Below are positions 7,210 through 15,830 of a stretch of 64,000 nucleotides of DNA, piece after piece; the first letter of the stretch is position 1; each line of letters opens with the position of its first letter. A program made the translations under genes and the position numbers. Origin of the DNA: Pseudomonas sp. ML2-2023-3 (GTDB lineage Bacteria; Pseudomonadota; Gammaproteobacteria; Pseudomonadales; Pseudomonadaceae). The notes beneath the pieces are model-generated. The model searched no databases and was not told where the DNA came from. It worked only from the letters and a program-made list of their open reading frames with translations. The stretch is from the NCBI RefSeq assembly GCF_037055275.1, contig NZ_CP146343.1, positions 3,320,501 to 3,384,500 of the forward strand, written 5' to 3'.

Positions 7210-8748
7210 TCAAAGTGACTCGCCTTTATCCAGTGTGGCGAGCAACAACTGGCCTCGCTGCCACAGCGCCTGCTGTTTGGATTCAGGCATCCGGTCAAGG
7301 TTTTTATAAATCATGCCCATGCGCTGATTGCCCCGCAAAAGCTCACCGTGACGCATCAGGAAGTGCCAATAGAGCGCGTTGAAAGGGCAGGCGTCATCGG
7401 TGGTGCTTTCGCTCACTTTGTAAGCGCAGCCTCGGCAATAGTCGGACATGCGCTTGATGTACTGGCCGCTGGCACAGTAAGGCTTGGACCCCAGATAGCC
7501 GCCATCGGCGTGCATGACCATGCCCAGCGTGTTGGGCAACTCCACCCAGTCGAAGGCATCCATGTAGATGGCCAGGTACCACTCGCATATTTGACTTGGC
7601 AGGATGCCGGCGAGGAGGGCGAAATTGCCGGTCACCATTAGCCGCTGAATATGGTGGGCGTAGGCATGTTCGAGGCTTTGGCCGATGGCTTGGCTCATGC
7701 AGTTCATTTTCGTGTCGCCTGTCCAGTAGAACTCTGGAAGCGACCGGGTGTTGCCGAATACATTGCCATCGGCATAGTCGGGCATCTTCAGCCAGTAAAC
7801 CCCACGCACGTATTCCCGCCAGCCGATGAGTTGGCGAATAAAGCCTTCGGCGGCATTGAGTGCAATGCTGCCCGACCAGTACGCGGACTCCACATCGCTG
7901 CACAGCTGGCGAACATCCAGCAAGCCAATATTGAGCGCAGCACTGATGCGGGCATGAAACAGAAATGGCTCGTCGCTGGCCATGGCGTCCTGATAATCGC
8001 CGAAGGCTGCCAGGCCCCAGTCCAGAAAGTAGCTCCACAAGGCCTGAGCCTGGGCGTGAGTGACCGGATAGTCGAACGTATCGAGGGTGCCATAGTGGGT
8101 GGTGAAGTTTTTTGCCACCAGCTCCAGTACATCCCGGGTAATGGCATCGGGTGAGAAGCGGGCGGGCGAGGGCGGCTTGATACCTTTGGGCAGCGCCTTG
8201 CGGTTTTCTGCATCAAAGTTCCAGGCGCCCCCGACCGGACTGCCATCGCCGTTTAGTAACAATCCGCTCTTGCGTCGCATCTCCCGATAGAAATACTCCA
8301 TGCGCAGCTGCTTTTTAGCATTCGCCCAGGCGGAAAACTCAGGGCGCGAGCAGAGAAAGCGAGCATCGCCATGCCACTGGATCCCCGAGCCACACGCCTT
8401 GAGTGAATGCTCCAGACGCCAGTCGCCGCACTCCGTCATATGGATTTCATCAGGCTGCAGGAGTGCTGCCCAGCGCCGTAATTCACCTGGCACCGATCCG
8501 CTGTTGTCCGGGTCATCGAGCTTGACGTACTGCACCCGGATTCCACGCTGTTGCAGCGCCTCGGCGAAGTGGCGCATGGCACTGAACACCAGAACGATTT
8601 TTTGCGGATGATGGGGCACATGGCTGGCTTCCTCCATCACCTCGACCAGCAGCACGGTGTCGTTTTCGGTATCCAGGCCCTGCAATGAACGAAGGTCAAA
8701 AGACAATTGGTCGCCCAAGACGAGGCACAGTCGGCGGATAGCATTCAT
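7210..8748 (-). CDS. Iron-sulfur bacterial cryptochrome/photolyase (FeS-BCP)
   Basis: A 512-residue member of the PhrB-like FeS-BCP class, which carries FAD, a ribolumazine antenna and a [4Fe-4S] cluster and repairs (6-4) photoproducts. The N-terminal LVLGDQLS start, the central WREYVRGVYW block and the C-terminal cysteine set (CASGQY, YCRGC, ACPFNALYW) are diagnostic, giving four cluster cysteines. The frame is open to 8946, but the ATG at 8748 starts the conserved domain. A palindromic TGTACA-N12-TGTACA box 73 bp upstream matches the light-responsive LitR type, suggesting light-induced expression. The next gene upstream (DUF4239) is divergent. Confidence 0.9.
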   Translation of the reverse strand: MNAIRRLCLVLGDQLSFDLRSLQGLDTENDTVLLVEVMEEASHVPHHPQKIVLVFSAMRHFAEALQQRGIRVQYVKLDDPDNSGSVPGELRRWAALLQPDEIHMTECGDWRLEHSLKACGSGIQWHGDARFLCSRPEFSAWANAKKQLRMEYFYREMRRKSGLLLNGDGSPVGGAWNFDAENRKALPKGIKPPSPARFSPDAITRDVLELVAKNFTTHYGTLDTFDYPVTHAQAQALWSYFLDWGLAAFGDYQDAMASDEPFLFHARISAALNIGLLDVRQLCSDVESAYWSGSIALNAAEGFIRQLIGWREYVRGVYWLKMPDYADGNVFGNTRSLPEFYWTGDTKMNCMSQAIGQSLEHAYAHHIQRLMVTGNFALLAGILPSQICEWYLAIYMDAFDWVELPNTLGMVMHADGGYLGSKPYCASGQYIKRMSDYCRGCAYKVSESTTDDACPFNALYWHFLMRHGELLRGNQRMGMIYKNLDRMPESKQQALWQRGQLLLATLDKGESL

Positions 8749-8820
8749 CGAGCAGATTTCCGTTGAGTAGACACATGTGAAGGCCTGGGGACTTCGGGGC
8801 GAAAGGAAGTCAGGCTGCCT

Positions 8821-8844
8821 TGTACAGTAGAAAATTATTGTACA
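8821..8844. promoter_or_regulatory. Candidate LitR (MerR-family light regulator) operator
   Basis: TGTACA at 8821-8826 and 8839-8844, exactly 12 bp apart, inside the longer palindrome TTGTACA...TGTACAA. From memory, the class II LitR site of P. putida is T(G/A)TACA-N12-TGTA(C/T)A and lies before light-induced genes including photolyase. The box lies 73 bp before the photolyase start. No LitR gene is in the window. Confidence 0.65.
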
Positions 8845-9009
8845 AGTATTTCGTGTCTGGCAGGCAGGAAAACGCCTGCGATCTTTTCCGGTCAGCGCCC
8901 ATTCCCGGGGCTTGGGTGCTGGGTATCGACACACGGTTTTTTTCAAATGTATGTGTGTTGCGGCCGTGTTATAACGCGTGCATCCGTATAAAAACCCTAA
9001 GAAAAAACT

Positions 9010-9801
9010 ATGCCCTCGATCTTGTATTCCGTTGATGTCAATTCCTTGTACCTGTTGGTCTCCATGCTGCTGGGTTTATGCGTGGCGGCTTTCGCGGGGA
9101 AGATGACCTGGGGTCAAAAAGTCAGGCGTGACGCTGCGTTTGATGATGAATTGAAAGTCGTACTGGGTGGGACGCTGTCCATGTTTGGTTTGCTCATGGG
9201 CTTCATTCTTTCGTTTGCAATCAGTGGTCTGAACACCCGGATGACGGCTGAAGAAAATGAAGCCATTGCCATTGGCAACGCCTTCCAGCGTACAACGTTG
9301 CTGAGCGAGTCCCAGCAAGAGCAAGCCGAAAAAATGCTGATGGACTACCTGGCTATCCGCATTTCATTCTTTGCCACGGAGGATGACGACCAGCGCGCAG
9401 CCATCCGGTTGGACTCCATTAAAATGCAATCGCACATGTGGGCTTTGATCAGCAAGATTGCCAAGGAAAAACCCAGTTCGATGATTGTCACGGCCCTCAA
9501 CGCCACGAATGAGCTGTATGTGTCGCAACAAAAGACGATGGCCAGCTGGCGGCCTCAAATACCCGGTGTGGCGTGGGCGCTATTGATCCTGTTTGCCGTC
9601 TGTTCCAACTTTTTGATTGGCTACAACGTCAAGGGCAGCCGGGGTGGAAACACCCTGGTCTGTGTGATGCCGATATTTACAGCTTTGGCGTTATTCATGA
9701 TTGCGGAAATTGACGTTCCCGGCAAAGGCATCATTCAGGTGGTTCCAGATAACTTGAGGGCTCTTATAGTGACGCTGGAACACGGTGGGCTGACTTTATA
9801 A
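9010..9801 (+). CDS. DUF4239 bestrophin-like membrane protein
   Basis: A 263-residue membrane protein. An N-terminal helix (LYLLVSMLLGLCVAAFA) is followed by a conserved cytoplasmic block and a second helix (GTLSMFGLLMGFILSFAI). A long soluble middle section with the NAFQRTTLL and AEKMLMDYL helices precedes two C-terminal helices (VAWALLILFAVCSNFLIG, ALFMIAEID). This arrangement is that of the DUF4239 'bestrophin-like domain' family. The function is not established; an ion-channel role is only a structural suggestion. It stands alone between the photolyase and a LysR regulator. The Shine-Dalgarno is weak (AAGAAAAA). Confidence 0.75.
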   Translation: MPSILYSVDVNSLYLLVSMLLGLCVAAFAGKMTWGQKVRRDAAFDDELKVVLGGTLSMFGLLMGFILSFAISGLNTRMTAEENEAIAIGNAFQRTTLLSESQQEQAEKMLMDYLAIRISFFATEDDDQRAAIRLDSIKMQSHMWALISKIAKEKPSSMIVTALNATNELYVSQQKTMASWRPQIPGVAWALLILFAVCSNFLIGYNVKGSRGGNTLVCVMPIFTALALFMIAEIDVPGKGIIQVVPDNLRALIVTLEHGGLTL

Positions 9802-9805
9802 CCAG

Positions 9806-9844
9806 CTAAAGCTGCTTGCTTTAGAGGCACTTGATAATAAGTGC
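9806..9844 (+). terminator. Two tandem hairpins after the DUF4239 gene
   Basis: CTAAAGC/GCTTTAG (9806-9824) and GCACTT/AAGTGC (9827-9844) begin 5 nt after the stop codon. Neither is followed by a T-run, so this is a plausible rather than proven transcript end before the LysR gene. Confidence 0.4.
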
Positions 9845-9915
9845 TCAAGCGTGGCGCCCCCTTGCCTGTCTTGTGTCTGGCATGGAGGTGCCTACGGAAT
9901 CCGGGGTAATGCACC

Positions 9916-10794
9916 ATGAATAACGATCACAAACCCGCCAGGCCGATCTTTGACCTGGACATGCTCAGAACGATGGTGATGGTCGCCGATTGCGGCAGTT
10001 TCACCACCGCTGCAACCAGACTGCACTCCACTCAATCCACCGTCAGCCAGAAGGTGCGCCGACTGGAGGAGCTTGTGGGGCACCAGTTGCTTGATCGAAG
10101 CAGCCGGGAAATACGTCCCACTGATGCCGGCATCATCCTGTTGGGGTATGCGCGCCATCTTCTGGCCGTGAGCAATCAGTTGGGCGAGGCGCTTTCGAGC
10201 GGAATGAGCGTCACCATACGGCTCGGTGTTCCTGATGATTTCGCCGCAAGCAAAACCATGCCCGTGCTGGCCGCCTTCAATCGCAAGCACCCCAAGGTGA
10301 AGCTGGAAATCATCAGTGGATTGAGTTCAGACCTGCTTCGCAGCTATGACCGCGGCGAGCTGGACCTGATTCTGATAAAACAGCGACGCCACAGCCGTGA
10401 GGCCAACGCTTGCCGATCAGAAACCATGGAGTGGATTGATAGCGCGACGCGTCCGTGTTTCGACCAGGACCCTATACCCCTGGTGACATTTCCGTCACGG
10501 GGACTCTATCGGGATGACATGATCAGTGCGCTCGAAGCCCTTGGCCGTACGTGGCGCATCTGTTTCACGGGCACCAGCCTTGCCAGTATTCAGGAGGCAG
10601 TGGCCAATGGGTTTGGTGTCAGCCTGCTCCCAACCCGGGCAGTCACTCCTGATCACAAGGTGCTGGGTGTCGAGGACGGGTTGAGCCCGATTACCGCATT
10701 CGAGATAGCCGTATTCCATCGCCCGAGCATCGACCCGGTGATCAAAGAACTGGCTGATGTGCTCATCCAGATAGTGGATGAAGAGGTGCATTGA
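9916..10794 (+). CDS. LysR-family transcriptional regulator
   Basis: A 292-residue LysR regulator. The winged helix-turn-helix spans about residues 12-70 (LRTMVMVADCGSFTTAATRLHSTQ, then VSQKVRRLEELVG and LLDRS), followed by the substrate-binding domain with RLGVPDDFA. It reads in the same direction as two MFS genes 390 bp downstream, which are the best candidate targets, since the gene on its other side is unrelated. The target and inducer cannot be told from the sequence. Confidence 0.88.
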   Translation: MNNDHKPARPIFDLDMLRTMVMVADCGSFTTAATRLHSTQSTVSQKVRRLEELVGHQLLDRSSREIRPTDAGIILLGYARHLLAVSNQLGEALSSGMSVTIRLGVPDDFAASKTMPVLAAFNRKHPKVKLEIISGLSSDLLRSYDRGELDLILIKQRRHSREANACRSETMEWIDSATRPCFDQDPIPLVTFPSRGLYRDDMISALEALGRTWRICFTGTSLASIQEAVANGFGVSLLPTRAVTPDHKVLGVEDGLSPITAFEIAVFHRPSIDPVIKELADVLIQIVDEEVH

Positions 10795-10813
10795 TCAAAC
10801 GTGCCGGATGAGC

Positions 10814-10841
10814 GAGGCATCTGGCGCCAGGGCGATGCCTC
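10814..10841 (+). terminator. Hairpin after LysR gene
   Basis: GAGGCATC/GATGCCTC stem enclosing TGGCGCCA, 20 nt after the LysR stop; no T-run. The following stretch to 11180 has no gene. It is A+T-rich around 10910-10965 and contains ATCC-N9-GGAT (10919-10935), which may be a LysR-type site for the MFS genes. Confidence 0.4.
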
Positions 10842-11180
10842 TCAGTACGCCTATGCCCCTCTCTAATGTACGCAGATGACCTGCTGCCGGCAGTAGCGGT
10901 CGAAGCCACTTTATTAAAAATCCGAATACTTGGGATTCCTTTTATTAACTTTCAATAGGGCGCAGTGCCGGTCTAGGATCCGTTGCAAGGACGTGGATGA
11001 ATCAAGGCCCGCCGGGCCATCCCGTTCTACCTGGGTTATCCAAAACTACAACAACGAGTGCTGCGTATAGACGGGTGGCAGCTACAGGCTGCGGGCGCTT
11101 TCGATGCCTGTTCTGGACAGAACGCCAAGGCACGGTCGAGGCACACACCCCCTAATTCGCTCAGCGCATCAGGGTCCCAT

Positions 11181-12344
11181 ATGAATAGCAATCCCAAGAT
11201 ACTGCGTGCCTCCCTCATCTTCATTGCGTGTACGGCGTTTATCGTGTGTGGTGTTCAACCCATTTTCATGGGGTTGCTGACAGATCAGTTGAATCTGTCG
11301 CTGGATCAACAGGGCTGGGTGGTTTCAATAGAAATGGTCGGGATGACATTGGGCACCATTATTTGTCCACCGCTGATGAAGCGCTACAGCGCCAGAAACC
11401 TGTGCCTCTACACAGGCATGCTTTGCGTTGCGCTCAGTGTCGCCACAGCATGGGCATCAACGAACAATCTGTTGCTGGTGGTGCGACTGCTTGCCGGGAC
11501 CTGCGCGGGATTGATCTACGCGTATGCCGTATCAACCCTGGGTCGTCTTCCCAATCAGGACCGCTCATTCGGGTTGATGCTGCTTTTGCAAACGCCTGAA
11601 TATTCGTTTTTCTCCGCAGCACTGCCCATTCTCGCGGTACAAAGCGGAATCGTGACCGCGCTGTGCTCTTTCGGCCTGTGGTACGTCCTGATCTGTGTTG
11701 CCAGCCTTGCGCTGCCGCGCAAGGTGGCTGACACCAGCCAGACGCTACAAAGGGTCGCGGCCCAGGATGGTTCGTCACGGGAAGGGCGCAGTGCGCTGAT
11801 CGGAATGCTGTTCATGCAAATCGCCATCTACTGCGTGTGGGGCTTCATCGATCAACTGGCCCGGGATCAGGGTATTTCCAGTGTCGATATTGGCTGGGCA
11901 TTTGGCCTTTCGGCTATCGCCGGTTTGCCGGGCGCAGCGCTTCCAAGCCTGCTGGGTGGGCGTGTCAATCGCCGCTTCATGATTGGCCTGGGCTTGCTGT
12001 CCGTGTTTGTGTCGATTGCCATGCTCACCTCGTACACGCGCACACCCACTCAACTGTTCGCCGCTCTTTTCTTGCTGCAATTCGGCTGGGTACTCGCGCT
12101 GTGTTACTACATGGCATTGATTACCACCAACGATCCCACCGGCAAACTGACGCCTCTGGTCAGTATTACGCTGATGGGGGCTGCAGCCGTGACGCCGGCA
12201 GCCATTGCGCTGCTGGTGCAGGGCTCCAACCACCAACTGATCTTTGTGCTCGGCACAGGTGCACTGCTGGTGGCCTTCGCGGTGACTTGCCTGGGCGGGC
12301 ATGCAAAGGGCATCTGGCGCGAAAGAAGTGCGTGCCATGACTGA
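11181..12344 (+). CDS. MFS transporter
   Basis: A 387-residue, 12-helix major facilitator protein. The first helices (SLIFIACTAFIVCGVQPIFMGLL) and the short MKRYSARN loop after TM2 are clear, but the sequence does not let me name a substrate. The ATG at 11181 is preceded by AGGG and starts the first membrane segment; the open frame to 11058 has only alternative starts and no membrane or domain character. Its last 8 nt overlap the next MFS gene, so the two are translationally coupled. Confidence 0.82.
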   Translation: MNSNPKILRASLIFIACTAFIVCGVQPIFMGLLTDQLNLSLDQQGWVVSIEMVGMTLGTIICPPLMKRYSARNLCLYTGMLCVALSVATAWASTNNLLLVVRLLAGTCAGLIYAYAVSTLGRLPNQDRSFGLMLLLQTPEYSFFSAALPILAVQSGIVTALCSFGLWYVLICVASLALPRKVADTSQTLQRVAAQDGSSREGRSALIGMLFMQIAIYCVWGFIDQLARDQGISSVDIGWAFGLSAIAGLPGAALPSLLGGRVNRRFMIGLGLLSVFVSIAMLTSYTRTPTQLFAALFLLQFGWVLALCYYMALITTNDPTGKLTPLVSITLMGAAAVTPAAIALLVQGSNHQLIFVLGTGALLVAFAVTCLGGHAKGIWRERSACHD

Positions 12345-13557
12345 TCGCGCTTCGGCTTTCATCGCAGCCTGCGCGCCGCGTGCAGGCAAGGTGTCACTGA
12401 CCGCACTGGTGCTGCTGGTGCTGCTTGGCTTGAATTTGCGGCCCTTTTTGACTTCGGTTGGGCCCGTGCTCGATTTGGTGCGTGGCGACATTGGCCTGGA
12501 TTTTCGCGCCGCCGCAATGCTGACCACCTTGCCCTTCGTGTTGATGGGGCTGATGGCCTTTATTGGTATAGGTCTGGCCCGGCGCTTTGGGGAAAGGCAG
12601 GCGCTGACCGGCGCATTATTGCTGCTGATGCTCGGGTGTGCGTCACGGGCGGTGGTCAAGGACGGCGCGCAGTTGATCGCCTGCGCGGGTATCGCCGGCA
12701 CCGGCGTGGCGGTGATCCAGGCCTTGGTGCCGGGGATCGCTAAGCGCTGGTTTCCTCAACAGATAGCGATGGCGATGGGGCTTTACTCGGCGGCACTGGT
12801 CGGCGGCGGGGCGCTGGGCTCGCTGGCAAGCACGTGGCTCACTGCCTATGGCGGCTGGAGGTTGGGCCTTTCCGTGTGGGCGTTGCCGGCACTTGTCGTG
12901 CTCCTGCTCTGGCTGCTATGCGCGCCGCGCACACCACCGCTGGTTGCAAGCGGACCTGCTCCGGTTTTGAGCAGCTTCTTCAAGAACCGGCGGGCGTGGC
13001 AGTTGGCTGCCTACTTTGGACTCACCAACAGCGGCTATTCGAGTCTGGTGGCATGGTTGCCGTCCTTCTACCAGCAGCAGAACATGGGCCTGCAGGCTTC
13101 GGGCAACCTGCTCGCCTGGTTGGCGATATTCCAGGCGACGGCGGCATTCGCCATGCCGATGCTGGCACGGCGCAGTGCTGACCGACGCGGGCCCTTATTG
13201 CTCACGATAGCGCTGCAGACTGTGGGTTTCGCCGGTTTCGCCCTGGCTCCCAACGCCGCGCCGTGGGTGTGGGTTGCACTGGCCGGGTTTGGCCTCGGCG
13301 GGTTTTTCTCGCTCAGCCTGATTGTCGCGCTCGACCATTTGCCCGGCGCCCAAGCGGCTGGCACCTTGGCAGCCTTCGTCCAGGGGGTTGGTTTCTTGCT
13401 CGCATCAAGCGCTCCCTGGTTGATCGGCTGGCTGCTTGACTGCGGTGGCAGCTTCATTACGGGGTGGTGGTTACACATTGGGGTTCTCGCCGTGATGGCG
13501 ATGCTGACGCTCAACTTCTCTCCAGCGAGCTACCGCCCCAGCATGGGAGAGAGGTGA
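12337..13557 (+). CDS. MFS transporter of the CynX/NimT type
   Basis: A 406-residue MFS protein of the cyanate-transporter-like (CynX/NimT) family: NLRPFLTSVGPVL in TM1, an RRFGERQALTGALLL loop and helix, and a GLYSAALVGGGALGSLAS motif before the middle of the protein are characteristic. It overlaps the upstream MFS gene by ATGACTGA. There is no cyanase or nitroimidazole-related gene nearby, so the substrate is open. Two MFS carriers of different families in one coupled pair is unusual. Confidence 0.85.
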   Translation: MTDRASAFIAACAPRAGKVSLTALVLLVLLGLNLRPFLTSVGPVLDLVRGDIGLDFRAAAMLTTLPFVLMGLMAFIGIGLARRFGERQALTGALLLLMLGCASRAVVKDGAQLIACAGIAGTGVAVIQALVPGIAKRWFPQQIAMAMGLYSAALVGGGALGSLASTWLTAYGGWRLGLSVWALPALVVLLLWLLCAPRTPPLVASGPAPVLSSFFKNRRAWQLAAYFGLTNSGYSSLVAWLPSFYQQQNMGLQASGNLLAWLAIFQATAAFAMPMLARRSADRRGPLLLTIALQTVGFAGFALAPNAAPWVWVALAGFGLGGFFSLSLIVALDHLPGAQAAGTLAAFVQGVGFLLASSAPWLIGWLLDCGGSFITGWWLHIGVLAVMAMLTLNFSPASYRPSMGER

Positions 13558-13633
13558 GCCAGGTTCAACCAGGCATGCCGCGCGTCCGGGTTTTGCGGGC
13601 GCTACGTGATCGAACACTGCCTCGTTCCAGTCG

Positions 13634-14524
13634 TCATTGCTCCCACTGTTCCAGCAATATGGCGACGAATTTTTCCGCTGCCGGCGACAGTGACGCGCCT
13701 CGCCGGTAAACCAGCCCCAACGATCGGTTCACAACCGGATCTACCAGCGGGACGCTCACCAGCGTTGGGTGATCCACTGCCGGCATTGCCAGGCTGGGCA
13801 TGGCCGACACGCCAAGACCCGCTTCCACCAGGCCAAGCGACGTTGACAGGTGCTGCACCTCATAGAACCACTGCGGACGCCAGCTCAAGCCCGAGAGGGC
13901 GTGGTCAAGCAGCATCCGGTTGCCGCTCAGGCGACCGACCCCGATAAGACGGTAATTGCTGAGTTCTGCCCAGGACACCGAGCTGCGCTCTGCCAGCTCA
14001 TGATCGCGTCGGCAAGCCAGGACAAAAGGCTCGTTGACCAACGGCACGAACTCAATGTCCGGGTGCTGGCCGCTCATCATATTGATGCCAAAGTCGGCTT
14101 CACCGCGCAGAACAGCTTCCAGCCCTTCGTTCGCACTCAGATCCAGAAGCCGGATGCGGATTTGTGGATAGCGCTCGTTATAAAGGCGTATTACCGACGG
14201 GAGAAAGTAAAAGGCCGCTGTCGGGATGCAGGCCAGCGTGACACGGCCGCTTTGGCGTTCTGCCAGCTCCCGGATGTTGAGAATCGAATCGTCGAAGTCA
14301 TCCAGCAGGCGTCGAGCCTTGGGCAGAAAGTCCCGCCCAACGCTTGTAAGGCTCACTCGTCGAGTCGTGCGGTCAAGAAGCGCTGTTCCTAATCCGTCTT
14401 CGAGCTTTTTCATCCTGCGGCTTAACGCCGGCTGGGAAAGATGCAACGCATCCGCAGCCTCGTGAAAGCTGCCAAGTTCTGCGATTTTAACGAAAGATCG
14501 TATGTCATTCAGCTCATAATTCAT
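13634..14524 (-). CDS. LysR regulator of the PrpF/tricarboxylate module
   Basis: About 296 residues. N-terminal LysR helix-turn-helix (IRSFVKIAELGSFHEAADALHLSQPALSRRM) and an effector domain with RVTLACIPTAAFYFLP. The start is one of two adjacent ATGs at 14527 and 14524; the MNYELND form is chosen, as LysR proteins usually begin 3-5 residues before the first helix. It is transcribed away from the isomerase and transporter series at 14691-19927, the classical arrangement for a LysR regulator and its target. Confidence 0.88.
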   Translation of the reverse strand: MNYELNDIRSFVKIAELGSFHEAADALHLSQPALSRRMKKLEDGLGTALLDRTTRRVSLTSVGRDFLPKARRLLDDFDDSILNIRELAERQSGRVTLACIPTAAFYFLPSVIRLYNERYPQIRIRLLDLSANEGLEAVLRGEADFGINMMSGQHPDIEFVPLVNEPFVLACRRDHELAERSSVSWAELSNYRLIGVGRLSGNRMLLDHALSGLSWRPQWFYEVQHLSTSLGLVEAGLGVSAMPSLAMPAVDHPTLVSVPLVDPVVNRSLGLVYRRGASLSPAAEKFVAILLEQWEQ

Positions 14525-14690
14525 CATTTTGATCCAGGCCGAAGAGAAGGGTGCGTTCAAATCATCCTAAATTTATCATTCGTCAAACGCAATAATCCGG
14601 CTGATATTTGCATTGGAAACAATTTTAGAAGCCTGCGACTCTTGCTTCCAAGACATCAATCACCCGGATTGATCAACAAGAGTCCGTCCC

Positions 14691-15773
14691 ATGCAAAGAA
14701 TTCCCTGTGTGCTAATGCGCGGTGGTACCTCCAAGGGCCCGGTATTTCTCGCCTGGGATCTACCGGCTGCCATCGAAGAACGTGACGAGTTGCTTCTCAA
14801 CCTGATGGGCTCTGGCCACGAACTTGAGATTGACGGTATCGGTGGCGGCAGCCCGCAAACCAGCAAAGTGGCGATCGTAAGCCCTTCGCTTCACGCTGAC
14901 GCTGACGTCGACTATCTGTTCGTTCAAGTCATGGTCTCCCAGCGTCGGGTCGATACCGCGCCCAATTGCGGCAATATGCTGTGCGCCGTCGGCCCGTTTG
15001 CCATCGAGCAGGGGCTGGTGAAAGCGTCCGCCGATCTGACGCGGGTGCGTATTCGCAACCTGAACACCGGGACATTTGTAAACGCCGAGGTACAGACCCC
15101 CGGCGGCAAGGTCAGTTATGAAGGCGACACTGCCATCGACGGCGTACCGGGCACCGCCGCGCCTGTGCAACTGACGTTCCTGGACGCTGCTGGCAGCAAG
15201 ACCGGCAAACTGTTCCCCACCGGGCACACACAGGATGTGATCGACGGTTTTGCGGTGACCTGCATCGACATGGCGATGCCGATGATGATCGTCGAGGCCA
15301 GCCAGTTGGGTAAGCAGGGTGATGAAAGTCCCGCTGAACTGGATGCCGACGTTGAGTTTCTGCGCCGACTGGAATCCCTGCGCCTGAAAGCCGGTTTTGC
15401 AATGGGCCTGGGCGATGTCAGTGACAAAGTGATTCCCAAGCCGGTGCTCGTGTCACCGGCCAGGTCTGGCGGTACGATTCAGGTGCGCTACTTCATGCCT
15501 CACACCTGTCATCGTGCACTGGCAATCACCGGAGCCATTGGCCTGGCGACCGCCTGTGTCACGGAGGGCAGCGTGGTCTCGCAACTGCTGGACAACGTTG
15601 ATGAACCCCGCTTGAAACATGTACGAATTGAACATCCAAGCGGCGGGATAGACGTTGTATTGTCTTACACCGGCGCTCGGGAAGAGACCATACGCGCCTC
15701 GGTCGTGCGCACATCGCGCAGGCTGTTCTCCGGTTTTGTTTACGCTACAGCTTCCCAACGACTCGCCGGATAA
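14691..15773 (+). CDS. PrpF/GalD-family isomerase (4-oxalomesaconate tautomerase-like)
   Basis: A 360-residue member of the PrpF family, diaminopimelate-epimerase-fold enzymes that move double bonds or protons in tricarboxylates. Typical motifs are VLMRGGTSKG at the N-terminus, DGIGGGSPQTSKV, the cysteine-containing APNCGNMLCAVGPFAI and the second half-site THTCHRALAIT-like segment (HTCHRA). Members include 2-methylaconitate isomerase, 4-oxalomesaconate tautomerase and fungal aconitate isomerase. No gallate dioxygenase or methylcitrate gene is nearby, whereas two carboxylate transporters follow. A substrate such as trans-aconitate or a related tricarboxylate is therefore more likely than oxalomesaconate; this is inference. 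Confidence 0.85.
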   Translation: MQRIPCVLMRGGTSKGPVFLAWDLPAAIEERDELLLNLMGSGHELEIDGIGGGSPQTSKVAIVSPSLHADADVDYLFVQVMVSQRRVDTAPNCGNMLCAVGPFAIEQGLVKASADLTRVRIRNLNTGTFVNAEVQTPGGKVSYEGDTAIDGVPGTAAPVQLTFLDAAGSKTGKLFPTGHTQDVIDGFAVTCIDMAMPMMIVEASQLGKQGDESPAELDADVEFLRRLESLRLKAGFAMGLGDVSDKVIPKPVLVSPARSGGTIQVRYFMPHTCHRALAITGAIGLATACVTEGSVVSQLLDNVDEPRLKHVRIEHPSGGIDVVLSYTGAREETIRASVVRTSRRLFSGFVYATASQRLAG

Positions 15774-15830
15774 TTTCCCCCAGGTCATTGCCGCTTTTGC
15801 ATCAGCACAATTCTAAAAATGGGTGATGCC

